DNA of 64,000 nucleotides, taken from NCBI RefSeq assembly GCF_014287275.1, contig NZ_JACONZ010000005.1:62001-126000 (forward strand), given 5' to 3'. Shown here one piece after another: positions 40,207 through 48,964 of this stretch. Under the pieces are notes generated by a model that saw only the letters and a program-made list of their open reading frames with translations, was not told where the DNA came from and ran no database searches. Position numbers and translations under genes: made by a program. The stretch comes from Anaerofilum hominis. Lineage in GTDB: Bacteria; Bacillota; Clostridia; Oscillospirales; Ruminococcaceae. The first letter of the stretch is position 1. Each line of letters opens with the position of its first letter.

Positions 40207-41752
40207 GAAAAATGCCGCCGCAGGCAACCGTTTTTTGGAGCGTTTCGGCCGAGGTTCGATCAGCGGCAAATACAGCCTGGGCTACCTGCTCATGCTCATC
40301 ATTGTAGTGGTCATTTTTGCGGTCTCCTTTTTTACCGGGGAAGCCCTGTCGGCCCAATACCGGCAGGCTATGGGCGATCTGCTGGATCTCAACGGCCTGT
40401 TCATCGACGTGGAGAACACCAATCGCGCGGTCTACGACTATTACCTCTATCTGCGGCCGGTAAGCGGGGAGAACTACCGGCAGGAGAGCGCGACCACGCG
40501 CCGTGCGCTGGAGGAGATGTTCAGCCGGCTGGACGAGGACTATTCCCGCGAGGTCATGGACCTGTGCTGCATGATCGACACTTACCTGGGCCAGAGCGAA
40601 GCACTGGTAAACGCGCTCTCGGATTTCCGCAGCGAGGGCAGTGCCGGCGACAATGCGGCGCTGGCCGATGCATATCACGATACGCAGGATACGGTATCTT
40701 TCATCAACCAGAGCTTTCAGGAAGCCTATACCCTTAAACTTGCTACGACCCGGCAGATGCAGGGCCGCATCCACCGCATGCAGATGACGCTCAACATCTT
40801 TCAGATCGCGATGCTGGGGCTGGCGCTGCTGGTCTGTCTCGCTTTTTATCGAAAGGTGGTGCAGGGCATGACCCGCGCCGTGCGCCGCCTCACGGAGTTT
40901 GCGGCCCGCGTCACCCATCAGCCCACCCTGCAGGAGCACGTGCAGATCGACACCGGCGACGAGCTGGCCGTGTTTGCCGACGCTTTTAACGAGATGATCG
41001 ACACCATCCAGCATCAGATGGGGCAGATCGAGGAGGATTCCCGGGTGCGCGGCCAGCTGCAGCAGGCAGAGATGGAAAACCTGCGCATCAGCGCGGCGCT
41101 GCAGGCCAGCCAGCTCAAGCTGCTGCAGTCCCGCATCAACCCGCACTTCCTTTTCAACACGCTGAACATGATCTCTCAGACCGCCCATATGGAAGATGCG
41201 GAGGAAACGGCGCGCTTGATGGAAGCCACTGCGGATTTCCTGCGGTATAACCTGGGCAAGGTGACCAAGGCCGTGACCCTGGCCGACGAGATCGAGAATA
41301 CGCGCAACTATGTCTATATCCAGAGATGCCGCTTCGGCGAGCGGATCGGTTTCATCTTTGAGGTGGACGAGAGCCGCGCGGGCCAGGAGGTGCCCTGTAT
41401 GATCCTGCAGCCGCTGGTGGAAAACTCCGTCACCCATGGGGTCGGCTCCATGATCCGCGGGGGCCGGGTGACGGTGCGCCTGTTTCCTGCCGGCGGCCGC
41501 AGCCTGCTGGAGGTGGAGGACAACGGCGCGGGGATCCCGGAAAGGAAGCTGGAGAAGCTGCGCGCTTCTTTTGATGAGGATGGAGACGACGGCGGCCACA
41601 TTGGGCTGAGAAACGTTTATCAGAGGCTGAAGCTGTTTTTTGGCGAGGAGCTTCTCTTTGAGATCGAGAGCGCCCCCGGCCGCACGGTGGTGCGTATCGG
41701 GCTGCCGCGTGCCCTGGACTGCGGAGAGACACGGAAAGGAGAGCCGCTATGA
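40193..41752 (+). CDS. YesM/LytS-type sensor histidine kinase
   Basis: A 519-aa sensor kinase. It has two membrane segments (about 27-48 and 204-220) around an extracellular helical domain, a HAMP-like region, a His_kinase (LytS/YesM) domain with H318 in SRINPHFLFNTLNMISQ, and a C-terminal ATPase with MILQPLVENSVTHG and DNGAGIPERKL. The start at ATG 40193 has AGGAGG upstream and overlaps the lipoprotein gene. It is the middle gene of the lipoprotein-kinase-regulator unit. Confidence 0.93.
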   Translation: MRAAEKNAAAGNRFLERFGRGSISGKYSLGYLLMLIIVVVIFAVSFFTGEALSAQYRQAMGDLLDLNGLFIDVENTNRAVYDYYLYLRPVSGENYRQESATTRRALEEMFSRLDEDYSREVMDLCCMIDTYLGQSEALVNALSDFRSEGSAGDNAALADAYHDTQDTVSFINQSFQEAYTLKLATTRQMQGRIHRMQMTLNIFQIAMLGLALLVCLAFYRKVVQGMTRAVRRLTEFAARVTHQPTLQEHVQIDTGDELAVFADAFNEMIDTIQHQMGQIEEDSRVRGQLQQAEMENLRISAALQASQLKLLQSRINPHFLFNTLNMISQTAHMEDAEETARLMEATADFLRYNLGKVTKAVTLADEIENTRNYVYIQRCRFGERIGFIFEVDESRAGQEVPCMILQPLVENSVTHGVGSMIRGGRVTVRLFPAGGRSLLEVEDNGAGIPERKLEKLRASFDEDGDDGGHIGLRNVYQRLKLFFGEELLFEIESAPGRTVVRIGLPRALDCGETRKGEPL

Positions 41753-43311
41753 AATATACGCTTGTCATCGCCGACGACGAGGAGATCGAGCGCAAGGCGC
41801 TGCGGCTGCTGGTGCAAAAGGAATTCCCGGAGATCGAGATCACCGCCATGGTGGACAACGGCACCGCGCTGGTGGCGCAGGTGCAGCAGCATCCGCCGGA
41901 CATCGCCATCGTGGATGTGAACATGCCGGGCATCAACGGCATCGACGCCATCGATCTGCTCTGCGCCCGGGGCAGCCGCACGCATTTCATCATCAATACG
42001 GCCTACGACGAGTTCGACTATGTGCAGCGGGCGCTGGCCCTCAAGATCGACGCCTATATCCTCAAACCGGAGCGCCGCGACACCACCATCGGCACCATCC
42101 GCAAACTCTGCGCCCAGATCGACGAGGCGCGGGCCAATATCCAGAGCCAGCGCCAGATCCAGGAGCTGTTCACCCGCATCCAGCCGGTCATGGAAAGCGA
42201 GATCATGTATTCCCTGTTTATCGGCGAGCCCGCGGCCGCGAACTTCGAGGCCTACTGCGAGATGCACGCCGCGGAGTTCCAGTCCGGCGCGGTGGCCTCC
42301 CTCATCCCGGTGGAGGCGGGGCGCGACGGCCTGCGCGGCCAGGATAAGGCCGCGCTGCGCACGGCGCTGGACGCGGCTTTCGGCAACAGCTGCACCTATC
42401 TTGCCACGGTCACCGAGACCAATATCTGTCTGCTGATCTTCACGCCCGGGGGCGGCGCCGAGCAGCGCCGCTGGCTGTCGGACGTGCTGCGGGTGGCGGT
42501 GGACCAGCTCAACCACCGTCTGCGGCTGCCGCTGCGGGCCGGGGTGGGCGGCGTGTACGGCGAATTTGAAAAGATGTCCGCCTCTTATCAGCAGAGCCTG
42601 CTTGCCCTGACGGGGCCGGCGGGCGGCGGCGTCGCCTTTTACGAGCCCCAGGGCGAAAGCGCCGCCCGGCAGGAGGGCGCGGCGCAGGCCGAAGCGCTGG
42701 CCTGCCTTGTGCGCGAGGGCAACCTGCAGCGCATCGGGGCCGAAACGGCGCGGCTGCAGCCCCTGCTGCAGGGCGACCGGGCGGCGGCGCGGCTGCTGTG
42801 GGCCGGCGTGAGGCGGGAGCTGGACCGCGAGGCCGAGGAGAACGCGCCCCTGCGGGCCCAGCTGGAAAAAACAGCCGCCGAACTGGAGCGCAGAGACGCG
42901 GGCGCGGACTTTTCCGCCCCGCTGCGCGAGGGGCTGTACCAGGCGGTGATGCTGCTGGGCGCCCAGCCGGAGGACGGCGCCGGCGCCTATGTCCGCCAGG
43001 CGCTGCAGTATATCGGGGACAACTACGCGCAGGACATCTCCCTGGACACGGTGGCGGAACAGATCGGCATCAGCCCGTTTTACCTCAGCCGCCTGTTCAA
43101 GGCGGAGCGGGGAGAGACTTTTGTGGAGTACCTCACCGGGGTGCGGATGAAAGCGGCCACCCGGCTGGCAAAAGAGACGCGGCTGTCCATCCGCGAGATC
43201 GCCGAGCGCACCGGCTACGGCAACCCCACCTATTTCTGCCGTGTTTTCAAAAAATATACCGGCAGCACCATCGGCGACCTGCGGGAGCAGGGGCGCAAAA
43301 AGAGATTTTGA
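41749..43311 (+). CDS. YesN-type response regulator, AraC family
   Basis: A 520-aa response regulator with a receiver domain (D9/D10, phosphoacceptor D56 in IAIVDVNMPG, K in LKPER), a central region of about 270 residues, and a C-terminal AraC/XylS double-HTH (YIGDNYAQDISLDTVAEQIG...SPFYLSRLFKAE...YFCRVFKKYTGST). YesM/YesN-type pairs control sugar transport and carbohydrate enzymes in Firmicutes. The ATGA overlap with the kinase supports coupling. The likely target is the mgl promoter. Confidence 0.93.
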   Translation: MKYTLVIADDEEIERKALRLLVQKEFPEIEITAMVDNGTALVAQVQQHPPDIAIVDVNMPGINGIDAIDLLCARGSRTHFIINTAYDEFDYVQRALALKIDAYILKPERRDTTIGTIRKLCAQIDEARANIQSQRQIQELFTRIQPVMESEIMYSLFIGEPAAANFEAYCEMHAAEFQSGAVASLIPVEAGRDGLRGQDKAALRTALDAAFGNSCTYLATVTETNICLLIFTPGGGAEQRRWLSDVLRVAVDQLNHRLRLPLRAGVGGVYGEFEKMSASYQQSLLALTGPAGGGVAFYEPQGESAARQEGAAQAEALACLVREGNLQRIGAETARLQPLLQGDRAAARLLWAGVRRELDREAEENAPLRAQLEKTAAELERRDAGADFSAPLREGLYQAVMLLGAQPEDGAGAYVRQALQYIGDNYAQDISLDTVAEQIGISPFYLSRLFKAERGETFVEYLTGVRMKAATRLAKETRLSIREIAERTGYGNPTYFCRVFKKYTGSTIGDLREQGRKKRF

Positions 43312-43363
43312 TCCCGGGCCCCCCGCGCGCGGCGGGCCCGCATTTTGGAAAGAAGGCTTTGAA

Positions 43364-44941
43364 ATGGCAAAAAAATTTGTTTGTACCCCGGACGAGCCGG
43401 TCGTGCAGACCGCGCAGGGAAAGCTGCGGGGCTTTGTGTTGGACGGCACCTACACCTTTTACGGCATCCCCTATGCCCAGGCGGACCGCTTCCAGGCGCC
43501 CCGGCCGGTCACGCCCTGGCAGGGCGTGCGGGACGCGCTCAGCTACGGCTATGTCTGCCCGCTGATGGAGCAGGATGTGCCCGACAAAGAGGTGCTGGTG
43601 CCCCACCGCTACTGGCCCATGGACGAGCATTGCCAGAACCTGAACCTGTGGACCCGCAGCCTGGACCCGGCCGCCAAACGGCCCGTCATGGTCTGGCTGC
43701 ACGGGGGCGGCTTTTCCGCGGGCAGCGCCATCGAGCACGTCGCCTATGAGGGGGACCGCCTGTGCGAGTTCGGCGACGTGGTGGTGGTGTCGGTGAACCA
43801 CCGGCTGAATCTGCTGGGGTATTTGGACCTGTCGGCGTTTGGGGAAAAGTACGCCAATTCCGGCAATGCGGGCAATGCCGACCTGGTGGCCGCGCTGGAA
43901 TGGATCCGCCAGAACATCGCCGCTTTTGGCGGCGATCCGGACAACGTGACCCTGTTCGGGCAGTCCGGCGGGGGCGAAAAGGTGCTGACGCTGATGAACA
44001 CCCCCGCGGCGGACGGCCTTTTCCACAAGGGGATCATCGAGAGCGGCGTCACCGACCTGAGCGCGGGTCCGGCGGCCGACGGCGCGCCGCTGGTGCGGGC
44101 CATGCTGGCGTGGCTGGGCCTGGACGAAAAAGAGGCGGACCGGCTGGAGACCCTGCCCTACCCGCGCCTGGTGGAGGCTTATAAAGCGGTGGTGGCGGAT
44201 GTGGCCGCCGCCGGCGGCTATATCGGCTGCTGGCCGCTGGCAAACGGCTGGTATGCCGGCAACCCGCGCCAGGTGGGCTTTACCGAGCACGCCAAAACCA
44301 TCCCGGTGCTCATCGGCACCGTGATGGGAGAGTTCTGCTTTGAGCCTGGGGTGCAGAACAAATACGGGATGGACGAGGCGCAGGTGCTGGGGCTGCTGCG
44401 GGAAAAATACGGCGCGCACACGGACCGCCTGAAAGAGCTGTTCCGCGCCGCCTATCCAAAAAAGCATCTGTCCGACCTGCTGTATCTGGACGCCTTTTTC
44501 CGCGCGCCCACCCGGCAGTTCATCGCCCTGCGCAGCGAGACCTGCACGGCGCCCACCTACTCCTATCTCTTCTCCTATGACTTCCCCATCGACGGGGGCA
44601 AGGTGGCCTGGCACTGCAGCGAGATCCCGTTTGTGTTCCACAACACGGCGCGCACCCCGCTTTTCAATGTGCCCGGGGAGACCGACCTGCTGGAACAGAG
44701 GGTGTGCGGCGCGTTCGTGAACTTTGCCTGTTACGGCGAACCTCAGGTCTGCTCTCTGCCGGCCTGGCCCGCCTGCGTGCCCGGGGACGAGCGCACCATG
44801 ATCCTGGATGTGGTCTGCGAACTGCGGCACAATTTTGACGCGGCGCTGATCGAGGCCTTGAAAGAGAGCGGCGCGGCGCCGGACATGACCCTGCTGGAGG
44901 TGGTGGCCCCCGGCGCGGACACCGTCACCGTGCGCCATTGA
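43364..44941 (+). CDS. Type-B carboxylesterase
   Basis: A 525-aa carboxylesterase (COesterase, PnbA-like). The oxyanion motif HGGGFSAG is visible, followed by the nucleophile elbow FGQSGGGEK (GxSxG with Q rather than the usual E), and the C-terminal His region KVAWHCSEIPFVFHN. Start at ATG 43364 after GAAAGAAGG. It follows the sugar regulator by 52 bp, so it may be part of that unit, for example removing acyl groups from sugars. Substrate is not shown. Confidence 0.9.
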   Translation: MAKKFVCTPDEPVVQTAQGKLRGFVLDGTYTFYGIPYAQADRFQAPRPVTPWQGVRDALSYGYVCPLMEQDVPDKEVLVPHRYWPMDEHCQNLNLWTRSLDPAAKRPVMVWLHGGGFSAGSAIEHVAYEGDRLCEFGDVVVVSVNHRLNLLGYLDLSAFGEKYANSGNAGNADLVAALEWIRQNIAAFGGDPDNVTLFGQSGGGEKVLTLMNTPAADGLFHKGIIESGVTDLSAGPAADGAPLVRAMLAWLGLDEKEADRLETLPYPRLVEAYKAVVADVAAAGGYIGCWPLANGWYAGNPRQVGFTEHAKTIPVLIGTVMGEFCFEPGVQNKYGMDEAQVLGLLREKYGAHTDRLKELFRAAYPKKHLSDLLYLDAFFRAPTRQFIALRSETCTAPTYSYLFSYDFPIDGGKVAWHCSEIPFVFHNTARTPLFNVPGETDLLEQRVCGAFVNFACYGEPQVCSLPAWPACVPGDERTMILDVVCELRHNFDAALIEALKESGAAPDMTLLEVVAPGADTVTVRH

Positions 44942-44966
44942 GGCGCGGCCGCAGCGGTGAGAAAAC

Positions 44967-44998
44967 AAAAAACAGCCGGTTTCCCGGCTGTTTTTTGT
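44967..44998 (+). terminator. Rho-independent terminator
   Basis: AAAAAACAGCCGG pairs with CCGGCTGTTTTTT (4-nt loop) just after the carboxylesterase stop. Confidence 0.92.
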
Positions 44999-45391
44999 TG
45001 CATAAAGGAAACCACCCGCAGGGCAAGCGGTATAAAAGAAGCCTCATGGCGATCCTGCAGGCAGGAGCGCCCTCTGCAAAAATAGAAATGCAGCCTGCCA
45101 GCTGCACGAAAAGCGAAGATACGTCATCCGATAAACAACGTAAGCAGGCATCGCATAAGGGATCGGGAATTCCGGTGTCGGGGATATTGTGCGGATACCG
45201 CGGGGAAAATGCAGACAAAATAGAAGGGTCCATACGACGCCAGCGGGAACAAGAGCAAGCGGGCGAACAGCGGGCGACAGGAAATTTCCCATAAGCCCCT
45301 TTCCGGGCGGCAGGCAGACGCTCCCCCGCGGCGGACAGGCGGTGCCAACGCGGCGCGGCGCGTGCGCCGGCAGTCCAGCGCTTTACCAGTC
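44999..45391. other. Intergenic region with unassigned short frames
   Basis: About 390 bp that is less GC-rich than the neighbours. Open frames occur on both strands (for example 45044-45292 on the minus strand), but none has a clear start signal or recognised sequence. It could hold a decayed gene. Confidence 0.35.
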
Positions 45392-45427
45392 TGTAAAGAT
45401 CCCCCGGTTTTACCGGGGGATCTTTAT
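45392..45427. terminator. Bidirectional terminator
   Basis: TAAAGATCCCCCGG with CCGGGGGATCTTTA and a short loop. It lies between the plus-strand carboxylesterase side and the convergent epimerase-like gene. Confidence 0.85.
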
Positions 45428-45530
45428 GAGAAGCGCAGCCGATAAACGCAACGCGCGGTTTGTCTGCGCCGCGTGTTTTTGTGGCGGGAGACCGCCGTTT
45501 CAGCAGCGCTTTTCCGGGGAGGGTGGAAGT

Positions 45531-46574
45531 TCAGGACACGCCCTCGCCCGCGGCGTCGGCAATAGTGCGGCGGGCGGCCTCCAGCCCCGCGCAGACCGCA
45601 TCGCAGAACCGATCGAACTTTTCGTCCCGCTGCTGCAGCTCGGGATGTGCCAGGAGATAGGCGGCAGCTTCCCGCGCCCCCTGGTCGAAGCGGGTGCGGG
45701 CGGCAAAGCCGGGCACCAACCGTTTGAGCTTTGTGTTATCGAACAGCACGCTCGCCGCTTTGTCCCCCAGCAGGCCGCCCTCAAAATCATAGCCCCAGGC
45801 CGTGCCGGCGCTGGCCAGCAGGCTGCTGGGCGCGTGGACCGCCCGCAGAGGAACCCCCAGAGCGTCCGCGATCACGCCGTAGATCTGGTTCCAGGTAAGG
45901 CTCTCGTCCGAGGTGATCTGCACCGCCTGGCCCAGGGCGTGGGCGTTGCCCACCAGGCCGCAGAACCCGAGGGCAAAGTCGCGGCTGTGGGTCAGGGTCC
46001 ACAGCGAACTGCCGTCGCCGTGGATGACCACCGGCTTGCCCGCCAGCATGCGGGCAAGCACCTGCCAGCTGCCCTTTTCACCGTGCAGGGCCACCGGCAT
46101 TTTGCGCTCGCAGTAGGTATGGCTGGGGCGCACGATGGTCACGGGGAACCCGTCCTCGCGGAAATGGCGCAGCAGCAGTTCTTCACAGGCCGCTTTCTGG
46201 CGGGAATAGTCCCAATAGGGATTGACCAGCGGCGTGCTCTCGGTGAGGGGCAGCAGCACCGAGGGCTTCTGATAAGCCGAGGCGGAGCTGATGAAGATGT
46301 ACTGGCGCGTTTTGCCGGCAAAAAGACGAAAGTCCCGCTCCGCCTCTTCGGGGCGGAACGCGATAAAGTCGGCCACGGCGTCAAAGGTCTGCCCCTCCAG
46401 CAGCTTTGCCGCCCCCGCTTCGTCGCGGATATCGCAGGTCAGTTCCCGCACGCCGGGCAAAAGGCCCTTGCGGGTGCCGCGCGTGAGCAGCCACAGCTCG
46501 TGCCCCTGTGCCAGCAGCCGCTCGCTGATGGCGGTGCTGATGATGCCGGTGCCGCCGATAAAAAGAATTTTCAT
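45531..46574 (-). CDS. NAD-dependent epimerase/dehydratase family protein
   Basis: A 347-aa extended short-chain dehydrogenase/reductase: the NAD(P) motif is GGTGIIS in MKILFIGGTGIISTAIS, and an active-site YSRQK sits in WDYSRQKAACEELL. The fold resembles sugar-nucleotide epimerases and related reductases, but the substrate is not clear. Start at 46574 after AGGTGATAAC; an in-frame start upstream lacks a site. It follows the transaldolase-like gene by 53 bp and is probably in the same operon. Confidence 0.88.
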   Translation of the reverse strand: MKILFIGGTGIISTAISERLLAQGHELWLLTRGTRKGLLPGVRELTCDIRDEAGAAKLLEGQTFDAVADFIAFRPEEAERDFRLFAGKTRQYIFISSASAYQKPSVLLPLTESTPLVNPYWDYSRQKAACEELLLRHFREDGFPVTIVRPSHTYCERKMPVALHGEKGSWQVLARMLAGKPVVIHGDGSSLWTLTHSRDFALGFCGLVGNAHALGQAVQITSDESLTWNQIYGVIADALGVPLRAVHAPSSLLASAGTAWGYDFEGGLLGDKAASVLFDNTKLKRLVPGFAARTRFDQGAREAAAYLLAHPELQQRDEKFDRFCDAVCAGLEAARRTIADAAGEGVS

Positions 46575-46627
46575 GTTATCACCTGTCTGCCTTTCCCATC
46601 TTGCTGTTTCGGCGCGGGGGGCCGCGC

Positions 46628-47308
46628 TCAAACGGTGGTCAGGTTGCTGCCCGGCCCGTGGATCTCCTCAAAATCGGCGGTAAAATCCTCAACGGCCTTG
46701 CGGATGGCGGGCTCGCAGAGGCCCTGTTCGATCACGCCCGGGGCCACGGTGGCGCTGTGCGCGCCGGCGGCATAGGCCCGGGCGACCTCCTGCGGCTCGT
46801 GGAAGCTGGCCGCCAGCACCTTTGCGTCGAAGTTGTTGTTGTCGATAAAGGCCACCAGCTCGCGAAGCACCCGCTCCGGGTCGCCGCCCATCTTTTCGAT
46901 GCGGCTGAAATACACGGCGATGTACTTTGCCCCGGCCATAACGGCCAGCATGCCCTGCAGGCTGGTGTACACTGCCGTGGCGGTGACGTTGGCCCCGGTC
47001 TCTGAAAGGGATTTGATGGCCGGCAGGCCGGCCGGAGAGACGGGGATCTTGATATAGGTCTCCTCTCCCAGCTCGGTCAGGATGCGGCGGGCCTCCTGCA
47101 GGATCAGCGGGGTGCTGTCCGCGACCACCTGTACATGCAGGCTGCGCTCGTCCCCGCAAAGCGCTTTCACCTTGCGCAGGTGGTCCCAGAGATCGGTCCT
47201 GCCCTCTTTTTTCAGGATGGAGGGGTTGCTGGTGACCCCTGCGGCGGGGTAATCGGCGAGATACCGGTCCAGCTCTTGTAAATTTGCGGTGTCGAGCATC
47301 AGTTCCAT
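46628..47308 (-). CDS. Transaldolase/fructose-6-phosphate aldolase-like protein
   Basis: A 226-aa class-I aldolase of the transaldolase/FSA group (short TalC-like form). The Schiff-base lysine is K87 in ETYIKIPVSPAG. Other family motifs are MLDTANLQEL at the start, GVTSNPS, and VTATAVYTSLQGMLA. It would transfer or cleave three-carbon units of sugar phosphates. It is encoded upstream of the epimerase-like gene. Exact substrate (fructose-6-phosphate or another sugar phosphate) is not settled by sequence. Confidence 0.9.
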   Translation of the reverse strand: MELMLDTANLQELDRYLADYPAAGVTSNPSILKKEGRTDLWDHLRKVKALCGDERSLHVQVVADSTPLILQEARRILTELGEETYIKIPVSPAGLPAIKSLSETGANVTATAVYTSLQGMLAVMAGAKYIAVYFSRIEKMGGDPERVLRELVAFIDNNNFDAKVLAASFHEPQEVARAYAAGAHSATVAPGVIEQGLCEPAIRKAVEDFTADFEEIHGPGSNLTTV

Positions 47309-47597
47309 CTGTCATTTCCCCTTTCTCGCGGTGCCCGTCCCACCCGGGGGAAAACGCCCCTCCCCCGGCCCGGAAAAGGGGACGCGCTGCAGGCGCCGCC
47401 AACTGCATTTTACCCAAAAGGGACGAGGATGTCAAAAGGCCCCTTTGCCGCTGCGCGTCCCCCTTGCGGCGGGGCTGGAAAACGGGGACGATCTGGGGCG
47501 GAATTTGTTTACAAAAAAGTCCAAAAAACGGCATGGCACCGTCACAAATTGGTACTATAGTACATATCAGGGCCTAAAAATCCATTTAAAATGCCAA
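47309..47597. other. Upstream region of the aldolase operon
   Basis: Contains two dyads that could be operators: TTTGTTTACAAA at 47504-47515 and the perfect palindrome GTACTATAGTAC at 47552-47563, the latter typical in shape of GntR- or LacI-type sites. No clean -35/-10 pair on the minus strand stands out. Confidence 0.4.
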
Positions 47598-47626
47598 TGG
47601 AAAAGCGGCCTCTGATGGGCTATAAT
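47598..47626 (+). promoter_or_regulatory. Promoter of candidate structured RNA
   Basis: TGGAAA (47598-47603) and TATAAT (47621-47626) with 17-bp spacing. It points into a region with no convincing gene but many helices. Confidence 0.65.
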
Positions 47627-47748
47627 AAAGACACGGAAAGGAACTAAGGCAAGCGGGAAAGAGACGGCCGCAGGGTCTTAATAAAGATCTTGCCGGCAAT
47701 GAAAGTCAAGGTCCCGACGCCGCGACTGAAAGGAAAGAGGTGAGACCG

Positions 47749-47814
47749 GTGCACAAAGTAGAACGCAGTGACCACGGAGAGCCCGGCCATTTCATCTGCA
47801 GGGCGGCAGCATAA
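47749..47814 (+). pseudogene. Short GHFIC-containing ORF or gene remnant
   Basis: A 21-codon frame from GTG 47749 reads VERSDHGEPGHFIC near its middle and stops at 47814. An AGAGGTGA site precedes it. GHFIC resembles the start of a conserved Clostridia/phage-associated protein family, so this may be the 5' end of a decayed gene. It overlaps the structured-RNA candidate and may equally be chance. Confidence 0.25.
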
Positions 47815-48157
47815 TTTAAGCAGGCGTTATTTTATAGTTTATAAAAACGACAGGCGCCTCTTGTATGCTGCAAGATCAGCGGCAAGAGTGTTGGCCAGAT
47901 ATACCGCAACGGCATAAATGAGTCCTCGCCGCCTTGCAGAGGCCGGATCCCAAATTTTCAGATAGATGAAGTTCGACGGAAGTTTGTGAGTTCTTTCACC
48001 AAGACGAAAAGGCATTTGTTCCAACGGTTTTAAGATCAGTCCATTTTAAAGCAATTGGTTCTGCTACCTGTAAGTTTTCAAGTGATCCCTTAACGAACGA
48101 CCACGAAGTTTATCTCATGAAATCAGGAAAGGCTTAAACTCCAATGATGACTTAAGC

Positions 48158-48196
48158 AATCAGCCGCCCCGCGAAAGCCGGGCGGCTGATTTTTTG
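48158..48196 (+). terminator. Terminator of the candidate RNA
   Basis: A 12-bp stem (AATCAGCCGCCC at 48158-48169 with GGGCGGCTGATT at 48180-48191), 10-nt loop, T-run. It ends the 47.6-48.2 kb transcription unit. Confidence 0.9.
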
Positions 48197-48469
48197 TGAA
48201 AAAAAGCGGCGTCCCCTCTCCGCCCGGAGACCGACGGGCGGCCCGAACTTTTGAGGACGCTGCGGGAGCGCCGCCGGACCCGCACAGGGCGGCAAAAGCG
48301 GCGCCGCATATTTTTGGCGCGGGACGGGCGGCCGCCGGCATGCAGCTGCGCTTTTTTCAAAAAACAGCGGCGTCCGTCCGCCGGGCCCGCGGCGCGGGAA
48401 CTGCGTTCTCCCGGTGCGGTCCTGCGCCCGGCAGGAGGAAAACAAAAGATGGCCCCCTTGAGCGGACAT

Positions 48470-48958
48470 CTAGCAAAGCTCGCAGTGCCAGACCTCGTGA
48501 TACATGTCGCGGCTTTCGTCCCACAGGTTGTAAAACTCGCTTTCCACTTTGTGAAAACCGAATTTTGCATAGAGGTGCCGCGCCGGTTTCAGGATGTCCA
48601 GCGTGCCCAGCATAAGACGGAGATACCCGTTTTCTCGGCAAAAGCGGATCGCCGTCTCCAGCAGGCGGCTGCCCAGCCCCTGTCCCTGCAGGTCCGTGTC
48701 CACGCCGAACCAGCGCAGCTGCGCGCTGTCCGGTCCCCGTTTGATGACGGCGATATCGCCGACGATCCGGCCGTCGAGCTCGGCGACCCACATCTGGCTG
48801 CCCTCCGGGTCGTCGTAGAGTTCCGCCATTCCGCCCAGCATCTCTTTTTCGTACAGCCCGTTGAAGTGGTATTGCTTTTCATAGAGCTTATATTGAAAAT
48901 AGCATACCCTGCTGGGATCCCCCGGCCGGTAGGTGCGGAGGACGATCTTTTCCTTCAT
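48470..48958 (-). CDS. GNAT-family N-acetyltransferase
   Basis: A 162-aa acetyltransferase. The acetyl-CoA-binding loop is QGQGLGSRLLE, preceded by LRWFGVDTDL, and the C-terminus has LYAKFGFHKVESEF. The ATG follows AGGTGACTGAAC. It is 6 bp after the MarR-family gene, so the pair forms an operon. This MarR-GNAT pairing is common; some such GNAT proteins acetylate drugs or amines. Substrate unknown. Confidence 0.92.
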   Translation of the reverse strand: MKEKIVLRTYRPGDPSRVCYFQYKLYEKQYHFNGLYEKEMLGGMAELYDDPEGSQMWVAELDGRIVGDIAVIKRGPDSAQLRWFGVDTDLQGQGLGSRLLETAIRFCRENGYLRLMLGTLDILKPARHLYAKFGFHKVESEFYNLWDESRDMYHEVWHCELC

Positions 48959-48964
48959 GTTCAG

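Larger units (their letters stand above)
47634..48196 (+). ncRNA. Candidate large structured RNA, about 560 nt
   Basis: Bounded by a good promoter and a strong terminator, with no supported ORF. Helices visible include GGCAAG (47648-47653) with CTTGCC (47689-47694) around AGAC/GTCT; a long composite hairpin 47806-47871 (GCAGCATA with TATGCTGC, AAG with CTT, AGGCG with CGCCT, TTTATA with TATAAA); TTGGCC (47891-47896) with GGCCGG (47941-47946, two GU pairs); a 9-bp stem 47951-47959 with 47978-47986 (two GU); GTGA/TCAC (47986-47999); and GCTTAA (48132-48137) with TTAAGC (48152-48157). The size resembles ROOL- or OLE-class RNAs but I cannot assign a family. A decayed mobile-element remnant is the alternative. 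Confidence 0.45.

Noticed and set aside
44938..45294. Plus- and minus-strand frames after the carboxylesterase
   Set aside because: They overlap each other and a terminator, and none has a good start signal; kept only as an unassigned region.
47641..47760. Known riboswitch (T-box, cobalamin, lysine) at the start of the RNA unit
   Set aside because: None of the conserved cores, such as the T-box AGGGTGGNACCGCG, is present, and no gene follows that such a switch would control.
47839..48024. 61-aa minus-strand frame inside the candidate RNA
   Set aside because: No ribosome-binding site and no recognised protein sequence.
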